A DNA stretch of 64,000 nt from Bacillus sp. V3-13 (GCF_002860165.1 NZ_PGUZ01000053.1:1-64000); one strand, 5' to 3'. Counted from the first letter of the stretch, positions 1-9,302 are shown. Translations and numbers: made by a program. Notes: generated by a model from the sequence alone, not told the origin.

Positions 1-247
1 CCATTTGAGGCGAACCTTGCATGCCGCGTCTTATCTGAAAACCATCTTGCAAGCCTCCAGCCACCATGCCGCCTTGCAAGCCTCCAGCTTGCTGGGTGAA
101 ACCGTCTCCCACCATGGTTCCAAAGATATCCTGTCTTACCTGATTGGCATCAGTACCGGCAAATCCCGGTTGAAAGACGGCTTGTGGACCCATAGCGCCG
201 ACACCGTATTGTCCTTGTCTTCCTACTTGTTGAGCTGCTTGATACAT
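1..247 (-). CDS. Gln/Gly-rich protein, C-terminus cut off by window edge
   Basis: An open frame on the minus strand runs off the left edge, giving 82 residues without a stop. The start is the ATG at 247, seven bases after GGAGG; an ATG six bases earlier directly abuts the ribosome-binding site and is less likely. The protein begins MYQAAQQVGRQGQYG, continues through a TDANQVRQ stretch faintly like gamma-type SASP repeats, and has a short internal repeat (AGGLQGGMVAGGLQDG). I recognise no family. Its Gln/Gly bias and the neighbouring SASP and Gln-rich genes suggest a small spore protein, but that is inference from context. Confidence 0.6.
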   Translation of the reverse strand, partial: MYQAAQQVGRQGQYGVGAMGPQAVFQPGFAGTDANQVRQDIFGTMVGDGFTQQAGGLQGGMVAGGLQDGFQIRRGMQGSPQM

Positions 248-253
248 TCTCAT

Positions 254-603
254 TCCTCCTTGAATTGTGTTAAGCAACAACTATAGATTTCGTTTTATTT
301 TATTTTTTATACCCTTTTTTTTATTTTTTTCGAATCAGCATTTAGGCGATTTGCGCTTCTCAAAAACATTTACTCTTAATATGGAAGAAACGATTCTGCA
401 CTAATATCATTTTGCGGTCAGAATCATATATTTCGTGAAACAATGCGCGACATAATGCTTGTGAAAGAACTTATCTTTAGCTGTATATGTTTATCATCAT
501 GACGTCCGGGAGAAATGATTCCAAAAACCGTGCTAAATTTTTTGCATAAGTTTTTTGAACAAGGGTCATGCTATCTTTTGGATGCTTATTACAAAACAGT
601 CAT
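254..603. other. Divergent intergenic region, AT-rich
   Basis: About 360 bases separate the minus-strand partial gene from the Gln-rich gene at 617. The stretch is very AT-rich, with long T runs around 290-335. The GGAGG for the left gene lies at 255-259. Both flanking promoters should lie here. A CATATATTT sequence near 425-433 is reminiscent of a sporulation sigma factor -10 element, but I find no convincing -35 partner. Confidence 0.4.
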
Positions 604-616
604 GGAGGAATTAAAA

Positions 617-898
617 ATGCCACACCGAATTCAACAAGCAGCACAACAAGTTCAGGTCCAGCTTCAACAAATTCAACAGATTGCCCGCCAGCTTCAGTTC
701 CAGGAACAGCGTAACGCACAACAACTTCAACAATTGCAGGCACAAACAGGTATGCAAATGCAAGCTTATCCTCAAGATGGTATAGCCAGCCAACTTCAGT
801 ATTTGACTATTGCAGAACAAAATGCTACTCAATTATGCCAGCAAATTGAACTGATGGCCCGTCAGCTTCAGCAACAACAATATGGGCAAATGCTGTAA
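617..898 (+). CDS. Small Gln-rich coiled-coil protein, probably spore-associated
   Basis: A 93-residue protein, roughly one third glutamine, with repeating IQQ/LQQ/QLQ heptad-like spacing that predicts a long amphipathic helix. A single Cys lies near the end (ATQLCQQ). The start ATG at 617 is seven bases after TGGAGGA; the frame is open upstream to 515, but without a comparable ribosome-binding site. No signal peptide or membrane segment is visible. It lies between the Gln/Gly-rich partial gene and a SASP, so a role in spores is plausible. I cannot assign a family: it lacks the GQFGTEFASET repeats of gamma-type SASP. Confidence 0.65.
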   Translation: MPHRIQQAAQQVQVQLQQIQQIARQLQFQEQRNAQQLQQLQAQTGMQMQAYPQDGIASQLQYLTIAEQNATQLCQQIELMARQLQQQQYGQML

Positions 899-1035
899 AA
901 CAGGACAATCACAAAATAGGACAGAAGTTAAGCCATGAACATTTGTTCCTGGCTTCTTTAGCGTGCTCCAATATTTACAAGGTATGAGTAATTTTTTTTG
1001 ATGAGAAATTAAGAACAGAGAAGGAGGTGAAGTAT

Positions 1036-1254
1036 ATGGCGAGAAGAAGTGGCGGAAATCGAAGCCTTTTGGTTCAAGGGGCTCAACAAGCCATCGATCA
1101 ATTGAAATACGAAATTGCTACTGAATTCGGGGTCCAACTTGGGGCCGATCAACTCTCACGCGTTAACGGCTCTGTTGGTGGAGAAATCACAAAACGGCTT
1201 GTAGCAACAGCTCAGTCACAATTAGCAAGCCAATCCGGAACAACAACAAGATAA
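1036..1254 (+). CDS. Alpha/beta-type small acid-soluble spore protein
   Basis: A 72-residue protein of the alpha/beta SASP family, which coats and protects DNA in the dormant forespore. It carries the two family signatures: [13 protein letters not shown], containing the site cut by germination protease GPR, and [13 protein letters not shown], the DNA-binding helix. The start ATG at 1036 follows AAGGAGGTG by six bases; an in-frame GTG at 1027 lies inside that ribosome-binding site and is rejected. Expression under the forespore factor sigma-G is expected from the family, but no clean promoter was identified. A second paralogue is at 45887-46084. Confidence 0.95.
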   Translation: MARRSGGNRSLLVQGAQQAIDQLKYEIATEFGVQLGADQLSRVNGSVGGEITKRLVATAQSQLASQSGTTTR

Positions 1255-1309
1255 TTTAGCGATAGATCACCGAACTGGTTTGAAAATTAAATAGCCACGA
1301 AATGGCTTT

Positions 1310-1333
1310 GGCTACCTAAATGATAAGGTAGCC
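1310..1333 (+). terminator. Stem-loop downstream of the SASP gene
   Basis: A perfect 8-bp stem, GGCTACCT paired with AGGTAGCC, with an 8-base loop, 55 bases past the SASP stop codon. No strong T run follows, so it is a weak terminator or an mRNA-stabilising hairpin. Confidence 0.45.
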
Positions 1334-1363
1334 TTCAGCTTGTGCCGCGTGTCCCAACCCGGC

Positions 1364-1507
1364 TTAATCTTCTATTAATGCCTCGCATAAAAGAACGATG
1401 TCTTTATAAATATGCTGTTGGATATTTGGATCACTGCACTTTTTATATTCGTCCAATAAATTTCCAATTTCTTTAATATAAAGTAAATGATCATATTCTG
1501 TAACCAT
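1364..1507 (-). CDS. 47-residue hypothetical protein
   Basis: A short minus-strand frame starting at the ATG at 1507, with CAGGAG about ten bases upstream. The product, MVTEYDHLLYIKEIGN onward, looks like a real soluble helical protein: mixed charged and hydrophobic residues, two Cys and an acidic C-terminus (EALIED). It has no signal peptide or recognisable domain. It lies alone between the SASP gene and the glycolate operon. Small conserved proteins of this type are common near Bacillus sporulation genes, but I assign no function. Confidence 0.6.
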   Translation of the reverse strand: MVTEYDHLLYIKEIGNLLDEYKKCSDPNIQQHIYKDIVLLCEALIED

Positions 1508-1804
1508 AGATAAAAAACTCCTGATCATGAAAAAAGTCCTATTTTAATGATAATAACATGGTTCCGATACGCCCACAATGATTTTCCCTAATCACTATAG
1601 ATGTTTGCTTCAAAAACTAAATATAACAAAATCAAAAAAAGATCAAATTGAGTTTTAAACCATGTTGAAAAGATAAAATCATGTTTGAAGTTGAAAAAGA
1701 CTTTAATAGGAAAATAGTCGTATGTTATTAACAAGCCCAATGTTTTAATACCCAGAGCTGCAAAAAAGTAAACCTCCTTTTATGAAATAGCCGAACTCGT
1801 CAAG

Positions 1805-1830
1805 AAAAGAGAGCAAACTGCTCTCTTTTT
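1805..1830. terminator. Bidirectional intrinsic terminator
   Basis: An 11-bp perfect stem, AAAAGAGAGCA paired with TGCTCTCTTTT, with a three-base loop and flanking A and T runs. It insulates the glycolate operon from upstream transcription. From 1508 to 1804 no gene is visible. Confidence 0.75.
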
Positions 1831-1893
1831 CAATTAAAAAAACCAGTATTCAAGCAACTGATTTCAAATTATTTCGTAAATTCTAAATATTGA

Positions 1894-1941
1894 TTGAAAA
1901 TAAATAAAAAAGATGTTTTAATAAATTGTAAGCGGTAACAT
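1894..1941 (+). promoter_or_regulatory. Promoter and cre site of the glycolate operon
   Basis: TTGAAA (1894-1899), a 17-bp spacer and TTTAAT (1917-1922) form a reasonable sigma-A promoter. At 1926-1941 the sequence TTGTAAGCGGTAACAT matches the CcpA cre consensus WTGNAANCGNWNNCWW at every constrained position. The site covers the predicted start of transcription, a placement typical of catabolite repression. Binding by CcpA is inferred. Confidence 0.6.
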
Positions 1942-1980
1942 GTCGGATATGTGATATGTGAAAGGAATGGAGGCGAGGTT

Positions 1981-2685
1981 GTGAATGTAGAAAAAATACC
2001 AACGAAGAAAGTCTCTGAATTAGTTGTCGAAGGAATTGAAAAGCTGATTGACTCAGGTGAGTTTCAAGCGGGCGAAAAACTTCCTTCTGTCCGCGAACTT
2101 TGTGATCTGTTCGGTGTGGGACGATCGGCAGTCCGTGATGCGATTACTACTCTTAAAGGAAAAGGAACTGTTTTTGTAAAGCAGGGGGAAGGCACTTATA
2201 TTTGTGAATTTGACACGTCGAAATTATTCAACCATCGGATGGCAATCCCAAGTAACTATGATATTGGCAAACTGTTTGAAGTAAGAAAATTATTGGAACC
2301 GGGCATCGCTGGAATGGCTGCTTCAAATCGTTCCACCGAAAATTTGCGCGAGATGGAAGATGCGATATTCAATCAAACAGCCATTGAATGGGAAGCTGAT
2401 TACCAATTTCATCTGGCGATTGCCAAATCCTCCGGAAATGAAATATTGATTGAGCTGCTGCACATGATTGCTGCAACGACAAAAAAAGCAATGATAGATT
2501 TTCATCATTATATTCAAACAAATCCATCAACTGTAATTAAAATTAAGAAACAGCATAAACAAATTTATGAAGCAATTAAAGTGCAAGATCCTGACGCAGC
2601 CAACCGGGTTATGATCCGGCATTTGGACTTTGTCGAAAACGAACTTTTGAAAAGCAAAATTCACCGGCACTCAACAGGATTGTAA
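1981..2685 (+). CDS. FadR-subfamily GntR transcriptional regulator of the glycolate operon
   Basis: A 234-residue regulator with an N-terminal winged helix (about residues 8-75, including GEKLPSVRELCDLFGVGRSA and KQGEGTYI) and a C-terminal all-helical FCD ligand domain. The closest functional class is LutR/LldR/GlcC, which senses hydroxyacids such as lactate or glycolate. The GTG at 1981, seven bases after GGAGG, is chosen; an upstream GTG at 1951 has no ribosome-binding site. It lies 90 bases before glcE on the same strand, so it probably controls its own operon. The product is only moderately similar to the LutR-like protein at 56061, and no LutR-type palindrome lies upstream, so its operator differs. 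Confidence 0.85.
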   Translation: MNVEKIPTKKVSELVVEGIEKLIDSGEFQAGEKLPSVRELCDLFGVGRSAVRDAITTLKGKGTVFVKQGEGTYICEFDTSKLFNHRMAIPSNYDIGKLFEVRKLLEPGIAGMAASNRSTENLREMEDAIFNQTAIEWEADYQFHLAIAKSSGNEILIELLHMIAATTKKAMIDFHHYIQTNPSTVIKIKKQHKQIYEAIKVQDPDAANRVMIRHLDFVENELLKSKIHRHSTGL

Positions 2686-2775
2686 ATCAGGATAAGATTA
2701 GCAGGCGAAAAGATGTCATTTTTAGCGAATGGCAGAAAACGTTGTTTGTTACTACGAAACAAGGAGGTGGCAGAT

Positions 2776-4101
2776 TTGCTTACGGCAGAATTATTAACAG
2801 ATTTGAAAGCGATTTTACCTGAAGAACGAATAATGATGGATTCGAATCCAGGTCATTATTTTGGAAATGGCGGACAATGTCATGTGTTCCCGGTTTCAGA
2901 GGAAGAAATCTCAGCTGTTTTAAAGTATGCGAATGATCATCGAAAAAAAGTGGCGATTGAGGGCGGAGGCACGAAGAGAGGGTTTGGCGGCTTAACGAAA
3001 GCTTGTGATATTCTCCTGTCTTTAGCAAATTATAAAGGGATTGTCGAGCATACTGCCGGCGACATGACCTTAACCGTTAAAGCAGGTACTACATTTAAGG
3101 AAATACAGGATTATTTAAAGCCCTATAAGCAAAGAATTGCGCTGGATCCAGCATTGCCAGAACTTGCAACAATCGGCGGTATTATTGCTGCGAACGAAAG
3201 CGGTCCCAAGCGGCTTGGCTACGGATCTGCACGGGACGCAGTTATCGGACTCCGCATTGTTTATCCCGACGGGTCGGTTATCCGCACAGGGGGGAAAGTT
3301 GTGAAAAATGTCGCCGGTTATGATATGAACAAATTGTTTATCGGTGCAATGGGGACGCTTGGCGTTGTTTCAGAAGTGACCGTAAAGCTCCGTCCCATTG
3401 CAAAATTCGAAAGTCTGATTCTCATTTCCTTTCCAAATGGAAGTGATGAAGAGATTCGGCAATTTGTGATTCGCCTGCTCGACTCAACGATGGAGCCCGT
3501 CTCACTTGAACTACTGAACCCCTCATTATCAGCCAGGCTAATCGGACGCAAGCATAACACGGTGGCAATCAGTCTTGAGGATGTTGAAAGCTCTGTCTAT
3601 TATCAAGAACATTATATTAAAAGCATTAAGCCGGCAGATACTGATCTTCAAGTTCTTCAACAATCAGCAGCACGGGCGTTTTGGGATCAGTTTTATGCGA
3701 TCGCCCCGAATGGAACACGCACCCCTGATGGTAACAGCACAGAAGCTGCTGTGAAAATCGGTGTGGTCAACCTTGATGTTCTTAACGTCATCAAAGAAAG
3801 CGTGCTTTTGCAAGAGTCTTACAATCTGAAAATCGAAGCGCACGGCGGATTCGGGCATGGATTGTGCCATATAAACTTAAGCGGGGGAAGCGAAGATGTC
3901 GTTGCGGCTATTGATCAATTAAGAGACTATGTTTCAAACTTGAGCGGCTATGTGGTTGTGAAACATTTGCCTTTTGCTCTTCGCCAGCAAGTTGATGTTT
4001 GGGGTGGTAAGCCTTCATATTTCTTCCTGTTGGAAGGAATAAAGGAAAAGATTGATCCGAACAGAGTTCTCAATCCGAATCGGTTCGTGGGAGGGATATA
4101 A
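2776..4101 (+). CDS. glcE: FAD-binding glycolate oxidase subunit, GlcE-like
   Basis: A 441-residue flavoprotein of the PCMH (vanillyl-alcohol oxidase) FAD family. The FAD-binding part occupies roughly residues 40-215 (AIEGGGTKRGFGGL, IGGIIAANESGPKRLGYG, KNVAGYDMNKLF), followed by a FAD-linked oxidase C-terminal domain ending NRVLNPNRF. Together with GlcD and the iron-sulfur protein GlcF it should oxidise glycolate to glyoxylate and pass electrons to the respiratory chain. The start is TTG 2776, six bases after AAGGAGGTG; an ATG at 2713 lacks such a site. It is about 90 residues longer than E. coli GlcE, so it may be a GlcD-type paralogue. Two bases separate it from glcF. Confidence 0.82.
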   Translation: MLTAELLTDLKAILPEERIMMDSNPGHYFGNGGQCHVFPVSEEEISAVLKYANDHRKKVAIEGGGTKRGFGGLTKACDILLSLANYKGIVEHTAGDMTLTVKAGTTFKEIQDYLKPYKQRIALDPALPELATIGGIIAANESGPKRLGYGSARDAVIGLRIVYPDGSVIRTGGKVVKNVAGYDMNKLFIGAMGTLGVVSEVTVKLRPIAKFESLILISFPNGSDEEIRQFVIRLLDSTMEPVSLELLNPSLSARLIGRKHNTVAISLEDVESSVYYQEHYIKSIKPADTDLQVLQQSAARAFWDQFYAIAPNGTRTPDGNSTEAAVKIGVVNLDVLNVIKESVLLQESYNLKIEAHGGFGHGLCHINLSGGSEDVVAAIDQLRDYVSNLSGYVVVKHLPFALRQQVDVWGGKPSYFFLLEGIKEKIDPNRVLNPNRFVGGI

Positions 4102-4103
4102 AA

Positions 4104-5462
4104 ATGAGTTTAAGAGAGTTTGATTTAACTCAGGACCCGGCTTGTACATCAAAAAGCTTAAGCAATTACCTTTGGAATGATCATCCTGATGAAAATAAAT
4201 GGGCGGATTGTGTTCACTGTGGAATGTGTTTAGAGTCGTGCCCAACCTATGAACTGACCGGCCAGGAGCAACACTCGCCGCGCGGACGAGTCCACTTGAT
4301 TAAATCAGTGGCCGAAGGAAAGCTCGAGGTAAATGAACAATTTATGGACCCTGTTTTTGCCTGTCTGGATTGTCGCGCATGTACAACGGCCTGTCCTGCA
4401 GATGTTGATGTTGGCGGCCTGATCGAAGAGGCACGCGGACAAATTCGCCAGGCGATGCCGCTTTCGGGCTGGAAAGGAATGGTCAGCAAGTTTTTTCTCC
4501 AAGGTTTATTTCCCCACCATAACCGCTTGAACTCTCTCGGAAGCCTGTTGAAATTTTACCAAAAAAGCGGCATTCAAAAGGCTGTCCGCAAAACGAAGCT
4601 GATTAATGTGATGCCCCGGCATTTTGCTGAAATGGAAGCGATCATGCCGGAAATCAAAGAGCCGGTCCGTAAAAAATACAAAGATGAACGCATCATTAAA
4701 GCGAAGGGTGAAACAAAGAATGAAGTGGCTTTTTTGACGGGCTGCGTCATGGATGTGATGTTCAGCGATATTAATCAAGCAACGATTAATGTTTTAACGC
4801 GCAATGGAAACGACGTCATAATCCCAAACGAGCAAACATGCTGCGGGGCGCTCCATGTCCACGCCGGCGACAGGGAAACAGGGAGGAAGCTGGCAAAACA
4901 AAACATCGAAGCTTTCAAAGATTCCGATAAAGTAATTGTGAATGCGGCCGGCTGTGGCTGCATGCTGAAGGAGTATCCCGAGCTGTTCAGGGAAGACCCG
5001 GAATGGCATGAGAAAGCAAAAGAGTTTTCCGCCAAGGTTGAGGATATTGCAAAATATCATCATGATGCCGGGTATGAGAAACCAAAAGCAGCCATCAACA
5101 CAAGGATCACCTACCATGATGCATGCCACCTCGCACATGGCCAGGGAGTGCGCACTGAACCGCGCAACATCCTGCTCGATATTCCTGGTGTCGAAATGGT
5201 CCATATGCCGAATGCTGACCGCTGCTGCGGGAGTGCCGGCATTTACAATATTACCAATCCGGAAATGGCGGGTGCCGTCCTCGACAGCAAAATGGAGAAT
5301 GTTCCTGATGACGTTGAGATGATTTCAATGGGGAACCCGGGTTGCATGCTGCAAATGGCAATTGGCGTCCAAAAGTACGGCAGGAATCAAAAAATTGTCC
5401 ATACTGTCCAGCTGCTCGATTGGGCGTATCAAAAAGAAGCGGAGCTGGAGGGGGAAAAGTAA
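4104..5462 (+). CDS. glcF: Glycolate oxidase iron-sulfur subunit
   Basis: A 452-residue protein with two [4Fe-4S] motifs (C36-x2-C39-x2-C42-x3-C46 and C87-x2-C90-x2-C93-x3-C97) followed by two CCG domains (TCCGALHVHAG and DRCCGSAGIYN), the standard GlcF/GlpC architecture. It transfers electrons from the flavoprotein subunits to membrane quinones. It starts two bases after glcE ends and overlaps glcD by one base, so the three are translationally coupled. It is paralogous to the GlcF at 46261-47601, with the same cysteine layout. Confidence 0.92.
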   Translation: MSLREFDLTQDPACTSKSLSNYLWNDHPDENKWADCVHCGMCLESCPTYELTGQEQHSPRGRVHLIKSVAEGKLEVNEQFMDPVFACLDCRACTTACPADVDVGGLIEEARGQIRQAMPLSGWKGMVSKFFLQGLFPHHNRLNSLGSLLKFYQKSGIQKAVRKTKLINVMPRHFAEMEAIMPEIKEPVRKKYKDERIIKAKGETKNEVAFLTGCVMDVMFSDINQATINVLTRNGNDVIIPNEQTCCGALHVHAGDRETGRKLAKQNIEAFKDSDKVIVNAAGCGCMLKEYPELFREDPEWHEKAKEFSAKVEDIAKYHHDAGYEKPKAAINTRITYHDACHLAHGQGVRTEPRNILLDIPGVEMVHMPNADRCCGSAGIYNITNPEMAGAVLDSKMENVPDDVEMISMGNPGCMLQMAIGVQKYGRNQKIVHTVQLLDWAYQKEAELEGEK

Positions 5463-6919
5463 TGGCTGTTAAAGGGTTAAAAACAAACGATCCTCATATT
5501 CAAGGTTTGGCAAGCATTGTCGGTGACAGCTGCTCGATCCTTTACCATAAAGAGGACCTGCTTGCCTACGATTGCGATGGCTTTACGATTCATAAGCATT
5601 TGCCGAAAGCGGTAGTTTTCCCAAAGAATACAGAGGAAGTGGCAAAGCTCGTTAAATACTGCTCAAAGCACCAATTGCCTTTTCTCGCACGGGGGGCCGG
5701 CACGGGTTTAAGTGGCGGGGCAATCCCGATCAATGGCGAGGTCATCATTAGCCTGGCAAGAATGAAACGGCTGTTAAGCGTGGACCTCGAGAACCGGCGT
5801 GCGGTAGTTGAACCCGGTTTTGTGAACTTAAAGCTGACGAATTCGATTTCTGATAAAGGTTATTATTATGCGCCGGATCCATCAAGCCAATACTGCTGTA
5901 CCATTGGCGGAAATGTTGCTGAAAATGCCGGAGGGGCCCACTGTTTAAAATACGGGGTTACGACCAATCATATTCTCGGATTGGAGGTCGTTCTGCCAAA
6001 CGGGGAAATCATTGAATTAGGACAGAATGGAATTCCTGATGCACCTGGATACGATTTGCTCGGGCTGTTAACGGGATCTGAAGGGACGCTCGGGATCGTC
6101 ACAAAAATAACCGTGCGGATTTTGAAAAATCCGGAAGCAAAACAAACGGTGCTTGCTTATTTTGATCGTGTATCAGATGGAAGCCAGGCTGTTTCCGATA
6201 TTATCTCGGCAGGTATCGTTCCGGCTGCCCTTGAAATGATGGATAAAACAGCAATCGAGGCTGTCGAAGCAGCTGCCTTTCCTGTCGGGCACCCGAAAGA
6301 CATTGCCGCGCTATTGTTGATTGAGGTTGATGGAATTTCTGCCGGGATCGATGAGCAAATCAACCAAATTCTTCAGGTCTGCAAAAACAGAAACGTCCGT
6401 GAAGTGAGAGCCGCCCGCGACGAACTCGAAAGAGCGCGCTGGTGGGCAAACCGCAAAACCGGATTTGGTGCAATGGGCGCGATATCGCCAGATTATCTGG
6501 TCCAGGACGGAGTGATTCCGCGCAGCAAGCTGCCGGAAGTATTAAGCAGGATCAATCAGATCAGTGAAGAATCAGGTCTGCGTATCGCCAATATTTTTCA
6601 TGCCGGAGACGGCAATTTGCATCCGCTTGTTCTTTTTGATGCGCGTAAGCCGGGTGAAACAGAAAAGGCGCTTGAGGCTGGCAGTGCATGTCTGCAAGCG
6701 TGCGCCGCTGTTGGCGGGACGATCACGGGTGAACACGGCGTTGGCATTGAAAAAAGAGAGGAGATGCGCTTTGTTTTTAGCGATGCTGAAATAAAAGCAC
6801 AGACAGATATTCGCGAAGTATTCAATCCTGAAAATCTCTTAAATGCCGGAAAGTTGTTTCCATCCCCGGCGCGCTGTGTGGAAATAAAGACAGAAATGAA
6901 AGCAGCGGCGAGCTCATAA
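5462..6919 (+). CDS. glcD: Glycolate oxidase FAD subunit
   Basis: A 485-residue FAD-linked oxidase. The FAD-binding PCMH domain spans about residues 40-220 (ARGAGTGLSGGAIP, DPSSQYCCTIGGNVAENAGG, GSEGTLGIVT), and the C-terminal domain includes FHAGDGNLHP and TGEHGVG, both hallmarks of GlcD and D-lactate dehydrogenases. It is the catalytic subunit converting glycolate to glyoxylate. The ATG at 5462 overlaps the glcF stop (TAATG), and a purine-rich GGAGGGGG lies just upstream. An open frame extends to 5342 inside glcF but is not needed. Confidence 0.93.
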   Translation: MAVKGLKTNDPHIQGLASIVGDSCSILYHKEDLLAYDCDGFTIHKHLPKAVVFPKNTEEVAKLVKYCSKHQLPFLARGAGTGLSGGAIPINGEVIISLARMKRLLSVDLENRRAVVEPGFVNLKLTNSISDKGYYYAPDPSSQYCCTIGGNVAENAGGAHCLKYGVTTNHILGLEVVLPNGEIIELGQNGIPDAPGYDLLGLLTGSEGTLGIVTKITVRILKNPEAKQTVLAYFDRVSDGSQAVSDIISAGIVPAALEMMDKTAIEAVEAAAFPVGHPKDIAALLLIEVDGISAGIDEQINQILQVCKNRNVREVRAARDELERARWWANRKTGFGAMGAISPDYLVQDGVIPRSKLPEVLSRINQISEESGLRIANIFHAGDGNLHPLVLFDARKPGETEKALEAGSACLQACAAVGGTITGEHGVGIEKREEMRFVFSDAEIKAQTDIREVFNPENLLNAGKLFPSPARCVEIKTEMKAAASS

Positions 6920-6995
6920 TTCGAATTTAAGAAATTTTAAGAAAAATATTGAAATACAGAAAGGTTCCATGATATTCTTTTTTTAAAGAATGTTT

Positions 6996-7008
6996 GAAAC
7001 AGCGTTTC
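6996..7008. promoter_or_regulatory. GAAAC-N3-GTTTC palindrome upstream of glcB
   Basis: A perfect inverted repeat, GAAAC AGC GTTTC, about 105 bases before malate synthase G. This arrangement resembles operators of KdgR-type IclR regulators (TGAAAC/GTTTCA arms). An IclR-family gene lies two genes downstream at 10226, making it the likely binder; this is inference. Confidence 0.45.
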
Positions 7009-7070
7009 GTAATAACAAACAAAAAGATGGCAGCTTGTTTAATCTTTATCTTAATAAAGTTATCGTTTGT

Positions 7071-7086
7071 TTGAAAGCGCTGTCTA
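7071..7086 (+). promoter_or_regulatory. cre site upstream of malate synthase G
   Basis: TTGAAAGCGCTGTCTA agrees with WTGNAANCGNWNNCWW at all constrained positions and lies 27 bases before the glcB start codon, suggesting CcpA-mediated repression of the glyoxylate-consuming step. Confidence 0.65.
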
Positions 7087-7113
7087 AAGACATGTTAAGG
7101 AGGAAGCAATTGA

Positions 7114-9288
7114 ATGACGGACTATGTAAAAACAGGCAATCTACAGGTAGCTCGCGTTTTCTATGAGTTTATTAATTCAGAGGCCCTGCCGGAAAGCGGC
7201 GTCGACCAGCACCAATTTTGGTCCGATCTGGATGATCTGGTTCGCGATTTGACTCCAAAAAACAGAGAATTATTGGCCCGCCGCGATGAGATCCAGGCTA
7301 AAATTAATCGCTGGCATCGCGAAAATAGCTTTGATTTTGATCAATATAAAGCCTTTTTGGAGGAAATCGGTTACCTGGAACCTGAAGCGGACGATTTTCA
7401 GATTACGACTTCAAAGGTAGATGATGAAGTTGCTGTTCAAGCCGGACCGCAATTGGTTGTCCCGGTCAATAACGGCCGTTATGCCATTAACGCTGCCAAT
7501 GCCCGCTGGGGAAGCCTGTACGATGCCCTTTATGGCACGGATGCGATTAGCGAAGAAGATGGCGCCACGCTTGGCGGAGCATACAATCCGGTCCGCGGTG
7601 AGAAGGTCATTGCATTTGCCAGAAACTTTCTTGACCAGGCCGCACCGCTAAGAGCGGCATCACATCGGGATGTCACCCGCTATGCGATTGTTGAAGGAAA
7701 ACTATCGGCGTCTCTCAAAGACGGCCAAACAACGGGGCTTAAAGATGAAGAAAAGCTTGCCGGCTATCAGGGAGATCAGGAAAACCCATCAGCCGTTTTG
7801 CTGAAAAATAACGGGCTCCACTTTGAAATTCAAATCGACCGCAGTCATCCAATCGGCAAAACAGACCAAGCGGGCGTAAAAGACATTCTTGTCGAAGCGG
7901 CGCTGACGACAATTATGGATTGCGAGGACTCGGTGACGGCTGTGGATGCTGAAGATAAGGTGCTCGTATACCGCAATTGGCTTGGCTTGATGAGGGGAGA
8001 TTTATCAGCCACCTTCACAAAAGGAAATAAAGAGATGACCCGTACTTTGAATCCTGACCGCAATTATGTTTCCCCCACCGGAGAAGAATTTACTTTATCC
8101 GGTCGTTCGTTGATGTTTGTCCGCAACGTTGGGCACTTGATGACCAATGATGCGATTCTTGATCAGGATGGAACCGAGATCCAGGAAGGGATTCTTGATA
8201 CAGTCATTACGAGCCTGCTTGCCAAGCATTCCTTGTTAGGGAACGGACCATATCAAAACTCTTCAAAAGGATCGGTTTATATTGTTAAACCGAAAATGCA
8301 CGGTTCAGAGGAAGTGGCTTTTGCCAATGAACTGTTTGACCGGGTTGAAGATATGCTCGGCCTGGAACGGAATACGCTTAAAATTGGTGTGATGGACGAG
8401 GAACGCCGCACTACATTGAACTTGAAAGCTTGTATTCGTGAGGTAAAAGACAGGATTGTCTTCATCAACACCGGTTTCCTCGATCGGACCGGCGATGAAA
8501 TCCACACTTCGATGGAAGCAGGCCCAATGATCCGCAAGAATGATATGAAATCTTCCAAGTGGCTGGAAGGTTATGAAAAATCAAATGTCATCACTGGATT
8601 GTCAAGCGGCTTCCAGGGACGCGCCCAGGTTGGCAAAGGAATGTGGGCAATGCCGGACATGATGGACGAAATGCTGAAGCAGAAATCCGGACATTTAAAA
8701 GCTGGTGCGAATACAGCCTGGGTTCCTTCACCAACTGCAGCGACCTTGCATGCCCTTCACTATCATCAAGTGGATGTAGGAGAAGTGCAAAAGGAGCTTA
8801 TGAAAGAAAACAGCGACCTGCGGGATGATATTTTGCAAATACCGGTCGAAAAAAATCCTCAGTGGAGCAAAGAAGAAATTCAGCAGGAACTGGATAACAA
8901 CGCCCAGGGAATTCTCGGTTATGTTGTCCGCTGGGTGGAGCAGGGAATTGGCTGCTCCAAAGTACCGGATATTAACAATGTCGCGCTGATGGAAGACAGG
9001 GCCACACTGCGTATATCCAGCCAGCACGTCGCCAACTGGCTTCACCACGGAATTTGTACGAAAGAACAAGTGATGGAAACTTTGCAGCGGATGGCGAAGG
9101 TAGTCGATAAGCAAAACAGCGGCGATCCGGAATACCGGCCAATGGCTCCGGACTATGACAGCTCTGTAGCATTTCAGGCAGCCTGTGATTTGGTTTTTAA
9201 AGGGTATGAACAGCCAAACGGCTACACCGAACCGATCCTGCACCGCCGCCGTATCGAAGCGAAGGCCAAGTTTGCAGTAAAACAATAG
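7114..9288 (+). CDS. glcB: Malate synthase G
   Basis: A 724-residue enzyme, matching the usual length of about 723 for isoform G. It condenses glyoxylate with acetyl-CoA to give malate, the step that feeds GlcDEF product into the TCA cycle. Signature segments are [23 protein letters not shown], a [19 protein letters not shown] region of the TIM barrel, MWAMPDMM, and [16 protein letters not shown]. The ATG at 7114 follows AGGAGG. It has its own upstream region with a cre site and a GAAAC/GTTTC palindrome, so it is likely a separate transcription unit from glcEFD. Confidence 0.96.
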   Translation: MTDYVKTGNLQVARVFYEFINSEALPESGVDQHQFWSDLDDLVRDLTPKNRELLARRDEIQAKINRWHRENSFDFDQYKAFLEEIGYLEPEADDFQITTSKVDDEVAVQAGPQLVVPVNNGRYAINAANARWGSLYDALYGTDAISEEDGATLGGAYNPVRGEKVIAFARNFLDQAAPLRAASHRDVTRYAIVEGKLSASLKDGQTTGLKDEEKLAGYQGDQENPSAVLLKNNGLHFEIQIDRSHPIGKTDQAGVKDILVEAALTTIMDCEDSVTAVDAEDKVLVYRNWLGLMRGDLSATFTKGNKEMTRTLNPDRNYVSPTGEEFTLSGRSLMFVRNVGHLMTNDAILDQDGTEIQEGILDTVITSLLAKHSLLGNGPYQNSSKGSVYIVKPKMHGSEEVAFANELFDRVEDMLGLERNTLKIGVMDEERRTTLNLKACIREVKDRIVFINTGFLDRTGDEIHTSMEAGPMIRKNDMKSSKWLEGYEKSNVITGLSSGFQGRAQVGKGMWAMPDMMDEMLKQKSGHLKAGANTAWVPSPTAATLHALHYHQVDVGEVQKELMKENSDLRDDILQIPVEKNPQWSKEEIQQELDNNAQGILGYVVRWVEQGIGCSKVPDINNVALMEDRATLRISSQHVANWLHHGICTKEQVMETLQRMAKVVDKQNSGDPEYRPMAPDYDSSVAFQAACDLVFKGYEQPNGYTEPILHRRRIEAKAKFAVKQ

Positions 9289-9302
9289 ATTTATAAGATA
9301 TC

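Noticed and set aside
1951-1980. N-terminal extension of the FadR-type regulator from GTG 1951
   Set aside because: No ribosome-binding site; GTG 1981 has GGAGG at ideal spacing.
2776-6919. Frameshifted or duplicated single glycolate oxidase gene
   Set aside because: glcE, glcF and glcD are each complete with intact motifs and normal ribosome-binding or overlap junctions.
8728-9285. 185-codon minus-strand frame inside glcB
   Set aside because: Overlaps a fully conserved malate synthase G gene over its whole length; no ribosome-binding site and no recognisable protein features.
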